A stretch of DNA of 64,000 bases from Sphingobacterium puteale (GTDB taxonomy: Bacteria > Bacteroidota > Bacteroidia > Sphingobacteriales > Sphingobacteriaceae). The notes under the pieces are model-generated. The model saw only the letters and a list, made by a program, of their open reading frames with translations. It was not told the DNA's origin and did no database searches. Shown here piece after piece: positions 59,492 to 64,000 of this stretch; within the stretch, counting starts at the first letter, position 1; each line of letters opens with the position of its first letter. Location of the stretch: positions 331,566 to 395,565 of the forward strand of contig NZ_RBWS01000008.1 in the NCBI RefSeq assembly GCF_003627955.1. Reading direction: 5' to 3'. A program made the position numbers and the translations under genes.

Positions 59492-61021
59492 TTATAAATC
59501 AAATTTTATACCTTGTGCCAATGGTAAGTCTGTTGTGTAATTAATGGTATTTGTCTGGCGACGCATATATGCTTTCCATGCATCGGAACCGGATTCTCTA
59601 CCTCCCCCAGTATCTTTTTCTCCGCCGAAGGCCCCACCGATTTCTGCACCTGAGGTACCGATATTGACGTTTGCTATACCACAATCCGATCCGGCAGCAC
59701 TAAGAAATAGTTCGGCTTCTCTCAGATTGTTTGTCATCACAGCTGAGGACAGGCCTTGGCTGACGCCATTTTGCAAGGCGATAGCATTGCCGATGTCGCC
59801 TTGATACTTTATCAAATATAGAATGGGAGCGAAAGTTTCGTGTTGTACGATCTCATAATGATTTTCGACTTCGGCGATAACGGGCTGTACATAGCAACCA
59901 CTTTCGTAACCTTTGCCCTCTAGTACTTTTCCTTTGATAAGAAGTTTCCCTCCTTGTGTTTTAATTTTGTCTAGTGCGTTTAAGTATGATTTTACGGCGG
60001 CTTTATCAATCAATGGTCCTACATGATTTTTTGTATCCAATGGGTCGCCAATTTTTAATTGACCATAAGCTTTTGTCAGTTGTTTCTTTACTTTGTCGTA
60101 GATACTCTCATGGATAATCAGTCGTCGTGTGCTAGTACAGCGTTGTCCTGCTGTTCCCACGGCTCCAAATACAGCACCGATGATTGTCATGTTGAGATCC
60201 GCATCTGGGGTAACAATAATCGCATTGTTGCCACCAAGTTCCAGTAGCGTTTTGCCCAGCCGTTGTGCGACGGTAACAGCAACTTCTTTTCCCATCCGTG
60301 TCGATCCCGTTGCTGAAATTAAAGCGATACGGTTATCAGCAGCAAGCCATTCACCGACTTCTTTGTCACCTATGACCAAGTTGGAGATGCCCTCAGGTAA
60401 TCCATTGTCATGGAGGATTTCTGATAATAGTTTTTGGCAGGCAATGGCACATAATGGCGTTTTCTCGCTAGGTTTCCATATGACTGTGTTTCCGCAAACC
60501 AAAGCGATGGCCGTATTCCATGCCCACACAGCTACGGGGAAATTAAAGGCGGTAATAATACCGACGACGCCCAGTGGATGATATTGGTCATACATGCGAT
60601 GGCCAGGACGTTCGGAATGAATAGTATTTCCGTAGAGCTGTCTTGATAAACCAAGGGCAAAATCACAAATGTCGATCATTTCTTGTACTTCCCCCATACC
60701 TTCCTGGTAAGATTTACCCATTTCATAGGAGACTAATTTTCCGAGGGTCGGTTTCAATTCTCGTAATTTATCACCTAATTGACGGATAATGTCTCCTCTT
60801 TTTGGAGCGGGGATAAGTCGCCACGCTTTGAATGCGTTTTGGGCATCACCGATGATTGTCTCATAATCCTTCTGGCTGCTACCTGACACTTTTGCAATGA
60901 GTTTTCCATCTACAGGAGATAGGGATTCGAATACCTCACCACCAGAAAACCACTTTTGGCCTGTTGACGAGCCTAAATTCTGGGATGTTATGCCGAGTAT
61001 TTTAAGTTCTTTTTCTATCAT
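59492..61021 (-). CDS. amaB: ALDH7-type aldehyde dehydrogenase, probable 2-aminoadipate semialdehyde dehydrogenase
   Basis: 509 residues, the size of the antiquitin/ALDH7 family. Features: FNFPVAVWAWNTAIALVCGN (ALDH7-specific), VIWKPSEKTPLCAIACQKLL, SATGSTRMGKEVAV, the general-base Glu in LLELGGNNAIIVTPDADL, the catalytic Cys in GTAGQRCTSTRRLI (~290) and NVNIGTSGAEIGGAFGGEKD. Paired with the lysine 6-transaminase in one operon, so it should oxidise allysine to 2-aminoadipate. The name amaB follows the characterised homologues; pcd is also used. Confidence 0.9.
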   Translation of the reverse strand: MIEKELKILGITSQNLGSSTGQKWFSGGEVFESLSPVDGKLIAKVSGSSQKDYETIIGDAQNAFKAWRLIPAPKRGDIIRQLGDKLRELKPTLGKLVSYEMGKSYQEGMGEVQEMIDICDFALGLSRQLYGNTIHSERPGHRMYDQYHPLGVVGIITAFNFPVAVWAWNTAIALVCGNTVIWKPSEKTPLCAIACQKLLSEILHDNGLPEGISNLVIGDKEVGEWLAADNRIALISATGSTRMGKEVAVTVAQRLGKTLLELGGNNAIIVTPDADLNMTIIGAVFGAVGTAGQRCTSTRRLIIHESIYDKVKKQLTKAYGQLKIGDPLDTKNHVGPLIDKAAVKSYLNALDKIKTQGGKLLIKGKVLEGKGYESGCYVQPVIAEVENHYEIVQHETFAPILYLIKYQGDIGNAIALQNGVSQGLSSAVMTNNLREAELFLSAAGSDCGIANVNIGTSGAEIGGAFGGEKDTGGGRESGSDAWKAYMRRQTNTINYTTDLPLAQGIKFDL

Positions 61022-61049
61022 AATGGTTTATTTTATTCGTGGGGTATGT

Positions 61050-61080
61050 TAAATATAGGGAATAAAATTCTGTTAAACAA
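61050..61080 (-). promoter_or_regulatory. Promoter of the amaB-lat operon
   Basis: On the minus strand TTG (61078-61080) is followed 23 bases later by TATATTTA (61050-61057), one base off consensus. A divergent plus-strand element for gcdH, TTG at 61095 and TATCTTAG at 61119, is weaker. Confidence 0.5.
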
Positions 61081-61151
61081 GTCATGTGTGAATATTGTTC
61101 AGTTTGAAAATATTTTATTATCTTAGAGAAGCTAATGTAGACTATACGATT

Positions 61152-62324
61152 ATGAAACAAATAAATGTTGATTATTTTCAGGTAGATGACCTTTTATCGG
61201 AGGAGCACAAGCTTGTCCGTCGTGCTGTTCGGGATTTTGTTCGGTCAGAGATAAAGCCATTCATAGAAGATGCAGCACAGGCATATCAGGCCATAGAAGG
61301 GTTGATGCCCAAACTTGGTGCAATAGGTGCTTTAGGTCCTTATATTCCAGTGGAATATGGTGGCGCTGGATTAGATCAGATTTCTTATGGTTTGATTATG
61401 CAGGAACTGGAGGCCGGTGATTCTGCGGTTCGTTCTGCGGCTTCGGTGCAATCTTCTTTGGTGATGTATCCGATATATACCTATGGTAGCGAGGAGCAAC
61501 GCCGTAAATATTTGCCGGGACTTGCTTCCGGGGAACTTGTGGGCTCTTTTGGTTTAACCGAACCGAATCACGGTTCTGATCCCGGAGGGATGGAAACACG
61601 GTTGACAGCGAGTAATGGTGGTTTCTTATTGAACGGTGCTAAGATGTGGATTACAAACTCGCCAGTATGTGATCTTGCTGTAGTGTGGGCACGTGATGAG
61701 GCTGGAAAAGTACGAGGGGTAATTGTTGAACGTGGGATGGATGGTTTTGAAACACCGGAGACATTACATAAGTGGTCTTTACGAGCTTCTAAAACTGGCG
61801 AGTTGGTTTTTCATGATGTCTTTATTCCCGCTGAAAATGTATTGCCTGAGGTAAACTCAATGCGTGGGCCGCTGTCTTGTTTGAATTCTGCACGGTATGG
61901 AATATCTTGGGGCGTGATAGGTGCGGCGATCGACTGTTATGAAACGGCTGTTCAATATGCTCTGGAGCGTCAACAATTTGACAGACCAATTGGTGGGTTT
62001 CAGTTGCAACAGAAAAAATTGGCTGAATTTCTGACAGAAATTACGAAAGCCCAGTTATTGTCTTGGCGTTTGGGGATTTTAAAGAATGAAGGGAAAGCAT
62101 CGCCGCAGCAAATTTCGATGGCCAAACGGAATAATGTGCATATGGCTTTACAGATTGCGCGTGAATCTCGGCAGGTTTTGGGAGGAATGGGCATTGTCGG
62201 AGATTTTCCAATTATGCGACATATGATGAATCTTGAGTCGGTTATTACATATGAAGGAACTCACGATATCCATTTATTGATTACTGGTCAGGATATCACA
62301 GGGCTTAATGCATTTTCTTCTTAA
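61152..62324 (+). CDS. gcdH: Glutaryl-CoA dehydrogenase
   Basis: Oxidatively decarboxylates glutaryl-CoA to crotonyl-CoA. 390 residues from the ATG at 61152; the frame opens at a TTG at 61095, which is not needed. The GCDH subgroup text is strong: SAASVQSSLVMYPIYTYGSE with its preceding Arg for the glutaryl carboxylate, SFGLTEPNHGSDPGGMETRL, GAKMWITNSPVCDLAVVWAR, and the catalytic base in VITYEGTHDIHLLITGQDIT. Divergent from amaB-lat with a 130-base shared control region, so the three genes together cover lysine breakdown from lysine to crotonyl-CoA except the 2-aminoadipate to glutaryl-CoA steps. Confidence 0.93.
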   Translation: MKQINVDYFQVDDLLSEEHKLVRRAVRDFVRSEIKPFIEDAAQAYQAIEGLMPKLGAIGALGPYIPVEYGGAGLDQISYGLIMQELEAGDSAVRSAASVQSSLVMYPIYTYGSEEQRRKYLPGLASGELVGSFGLTEPNHGSDPGGMETRLTASNGGFLLNGAKMWITNSPVCDLAVVWARDEAGKVRGVIVERGMDGFETPETLHKWSLRASKTGELVFHDVFIPAENVLPEVNSMRGPLSCLNSARYGISWGVIGAAIDCYETAVQYALERQQFDRPIGGFQLQQKKLAEFLTEITKAQLLSWRLGILKNEGKASPQQISMAKRNNVHMALQIARESRQVLGGMGIVGDFPIMRHMMNLESVITYEGTHDIHLLITGQDITGLNAFSS

Positions 62325-62371
62325 TTCTGTTTATATCTTAAATTCTATTTGGGATACTATTCAAAGCTATT

Positions 62372-62416
62372 TGCGGAGGTCGCATACTTTTTGCGGCGTC
62401 CGCATTTTGCTTTTTA
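62372..62416 (+). terminator. Terminator of gcdH
   Basis: TGCGGAggTCGCA pairs with TTGCGgcgTCCGCA around a short T-rich loop, with an internal mismatch, followed by TTTTGCTTTTT. 47 bases after the gcdH stop. Confidence 0.7.
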
Positions 62417-62468
62417 TGGGAAGTAATCTGCTCAATTTATTTTTTGATCCGTAGTTTTTGGATACTTT

Positions 62469-62526
62469 TGCGTCAAAAAACTGCGTTTCAAGCGAGTTAG
62501 TTCGCGTGTTTAGCGTTTTTTGACGC
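62469..62526. repeat. Large nested palindrome
   Basis: The outer arms GCGTCAAAAAAC (62470-62481) and GTTTTTTGACGC (62514-62525) enclose an inner stem GCGAgttagTTCGC. Together they make a 57-base two-stem structure that is not followed by a T run. Confidence 0.6.
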
Positions 62527-62828
62527 TGCGGTTCGTTTTTTGGCCACCCCTGAATTAGGTCTAAATCGGGCTTTGAAGGTGTCTGAGTGCAGATTTGGGC
62601 GATGTAAGCCCGGATTGCAAACCTGCTGTTTCCATGCTAGGACCTGGACTTAAGGCGGACTCACCGCGAATACAGCATAGACAGGTATCAAAGTAGTCCC
62701 GACTGAAATACACCCGACTGCCGGGGGCTATTCTCGGTGCAGGGGGGCGGCCCCGAAACAGAATGCTTTTGCCTGCAGGGATACCAATTCTGGTATTTTT
62801 TAAAGATAGTTCCAATATTAAAATAACA

Positions 62829-62931
62829 GTAACCTAAGGTTAGGTTAGCATTTAGTTAGGTTTAGTTTAGCTAAAACCTAAACAAAACCTAAGTAATACC
62901 TAAACTAAACCTAAACAAACCCTGACTAAAC
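62829..62931. repeat. Clustered CCTAAAC-type heptamers, telomere-like
   Basis: About ten degenerate copies of CCTAAAC or its complement GTTTAGG in about 100 bases: the first part reads mainly GGTTAGG/AGGTTTAG, the second mainly CCTAAAC/CCTAAAA, so the halves can pair. Base composition differs sharply from the GC-rich blocks on either side. Confidence 0.7.
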
Positions 62932-63443
62932 ATCGGATTTGTCCTTACCTTGATAACCACTGTTTGCGGGCTGTTTTTCTACGGTCATGTTTTTTTTGCT
63001 GTGGTTTTTAGGTCTGTCTATCCGCCGCCTTTCCGTCATCCCTACTGGTAGATCCGGCCCCTCGGATTTTTTCTTCTGTTCCGTGGGATTATTTTTCTGG
63101 GGTTTGCTGTGTTCTGTGCGCATACCGTCTTTCCATTCCTACTGCGGCGTATTGGTGGAGAACCCCTGCGGATGTGGATGCTGTTTTTGCGCGCTTTTCC
63201 ACAATCTAGCCGCTCCCTTTCCATTCCCTTTCCACCGCGTTTCCGAGCATAATTGGCCTTTCCACTCATTCTCCGGCCTTTTAGCGCTATCCGCGCGCGC
63301 TTCCCTGTTCTCTTTCCACCACAGCCCCACGTATAACCCGCCTTTTTCGTCCCTCGACGCCCCCCAGGATGCTGTTTCACAAAAAGAATCTTGCACCGTT
63401 ACAGCCAGTTAGCGGCAAAATGAAAATAATAAAAACAAAAGTC

Positions 63444-63475
63444 TTGGAAGTTTGCCCGAAAACTCCCTATCTTTG
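63444..63475 (+). promoter_or_regulatory. rRNA promoter P1
   Basis: TTGG (63444-63447) and TATCTTTG (63468-63475) are 24 bases apart. The surrounding text TTGGAAGTTTGCCCGAAAA is repeated in similar form at P2. Confidence 0.7.
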
Positions 63476-63626
63476 CACCAATCCGCAAGGGAGGGACGGT
63501 TACTTCGAAAGAAGGAACCATGAAAAAAAGAAGGGTTTAAGAGGGTTCGGCAGGATTTAAAATCCCGCTGAGTTTATTTTAAACGCGGAAATCGGAAAAA
63601 AGGAAAAGAAAAAAATCAAAAAATTT

Positions 63627-63657
63627 TTTGGAAGTCCGGAAAAGATTTCTACCTTTG
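63627..63657 (+). promoter_or_regulatory. rRNA promoter P2
   Basis: TTTG (63627-63630) and TACCTTTG (63650-63657), 23 bases apart, within TTGGAAGTCCGGAAAA followed by CTACCTTTGCA, a near-copy of P1. It lies about 250 bases before the 16S gene. Confidence 0.75.
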
Positions 63658-63748
63658 CAGTCCCAACGGAAACGGAGGGAAACAAAAAAAGATAAAGAGG
63701 GGCTGGTGCCCATCGGAATATAGCGGATACGGAAGTTGAAGCGAGAGA

Positions 63749-63761
63749 AGTTCTTTAAGAA
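63749..63761 (+). promoter_or_regulatory. boxA-like antitermination element in the 16S leader
   Basis: AGTTCTTTAAGAA resembles the GTTCTTTGA-type boxA found before 16S genes in Bacteroidota, where NusB/S10 bind to prevent early termination of rRNA transcripts. Confidence 0.5.
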
Positions 63762-63907
63762 AACACAATCATGTAAGCGTGACGGGTAGACAGACGAAAG
63801 TCGAAAGTCATGAACAAATTCAAGAATAGTTCAATTCGGTCCAAGATCAGAGATATAAAAAAAGAATTCTGATTATTATAAATAGTTGGAATCAAAAACT
63901 TCATTTT

Positions 63908-64000
<93 letters not shown>

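Larger units (their letters stand above)
62325..63907. other. 1.6-kb non-coding region upstream of the rRNA operon
   Basis: No convincing gene in 1583 bases. In order: the gcdH terminator; a GC-rich palindromic block (62.45-62.8 kb); a cluster of CCTAAAC/GTTTAGG heptamers (62829-62931); a pyrimidine-skewed, TTTCCA-rich stretch (62990-63400); two tandem rRNA promoters (63444-63475 and 63627-63657); and the 16S leader. Open frames here (for example 62561-62815 minus and 62987-63412 plus) have skewed, non-protein-like composition. Confidence 0.6.

Noticed and set aside
62561..62815. 84-codon minus-strand ORF upstream of the rRNA operon
   Set aside because: Composition is rich in Arg, Pro, Ser, Gly in a GC-rich palindromic region, no ribosome-binding site, no family resemblance; more likely a by-product of a conserved non-coding or repeat element.
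62987..63412. 141-codon plus-strand ORF and two overlapping minus-strand ORFs
   Set aside because: The Phe/Ser/Cys/Pro versus Lys/Arg/Gly make-up is explained by strand skew of the pyrimidine-rich block; no signal, motif or plausible start context.

Overview
The window is about 64 kb of chromosome from a member of the Bacteroidota, most likely a Sphingobacterium. The evidence is moderate GC, Bacteroidota-type promoters (a TTG/TTTG box followed 22-26 bases later by TAnnTTTG), weak Shine-Dalgarno signals, Bacteroidota-specific families (DUF4252, DUF3472, PorT-like barrel, bacterial SUFU domain), and the first ~93 bases of a 16S rRNA gene at the right edge whose V1 region looks like Sphingobacterium. 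Nearly all of it is ordinary core metabolism. I see no prophage, insertion sequence, CRISPR array, plasmid gene or tRNA.

Layout. 1-3.4 kb: end of a lipocalin-like protein, GDP-mannose dehydratase, a coiled-coil membrane protein and an unexplained 560-base gap. 3.4-11.6 kb (minus strand): a very large NtrY-like sensor kinase, the succinate dehydrogenase operon sdhC-sdhA-sdhB and an outer-membrane barrel. 11.7-16 kb (plus): csaA, a tadA-type deaminase, superoxide dismutase, msrA and pruA. 16.1-22.2 kb (minus): metallophosphoesterase, endonuclease/phosphatase-family protein, recA, nth and a subtilisin-like protease. 22.5-24.6 kb: oligopeptidase B. 25.1-28.6 kb: an arginine operon (GNAT acyltransferase, argG, argC) preceded by a promoter and a 44-codon arginine-rich leader ORF that looks like an attenuator. 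29-32.8 kb: assorted hypothetical and DUF proteins. 33.2-35.6 kb: ECF sigma, anti-sigma and two DUF4252 proteins. 35.7-41.8 kb (minus): a heme cluster hemA, hemC-hemD fusion, hemB, small secreted protein, hemL. 42-46.7 kb (minus, except one plus-strand gene): rbfA, aat, a PLP enzyme, a DUF2027-like protein, and a probable 49-codon gene ahead of rbfA. 47-53.4 kb: argH, galM, dgt and topB. 53.4-55.6 kb (minus): GbsR-type regulator, two paralogous membrane proteins and a TIGR01777 epimerase. 55.7-58.1 kb: an unknown conserved-looking protein, a TonB-C protein and a SUFU protein. 58.2-62.3 kb: lysine catabolism (lysine 6-transaminase, ALDH7-type dehydrogenase, divergent glutaryl-CoA dehydrogenase). 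62.3-63.9 kb: a 1.6-kb non-coding region upstream of 16S rRNA with palindromes, telomere-like heptamers, a pyrimidine-skewed block and two tandem rRNA promoters.

The best candidates for something undescribed are non-coding: (i) the putative arginine attenuator at 25.13-25.46 kb; (ii) a family of short degenerate intergenic repeats built on TCTCAATACT/CTCAAAT units, found in at least five gaps; and (iii) the layered structured region upstream of the rRNA operon. The small ORF ahead of rbfA, with its own consensus promoter, is a further candidate. All functions come from reading the sequence against remembered family features; no database search was possible.
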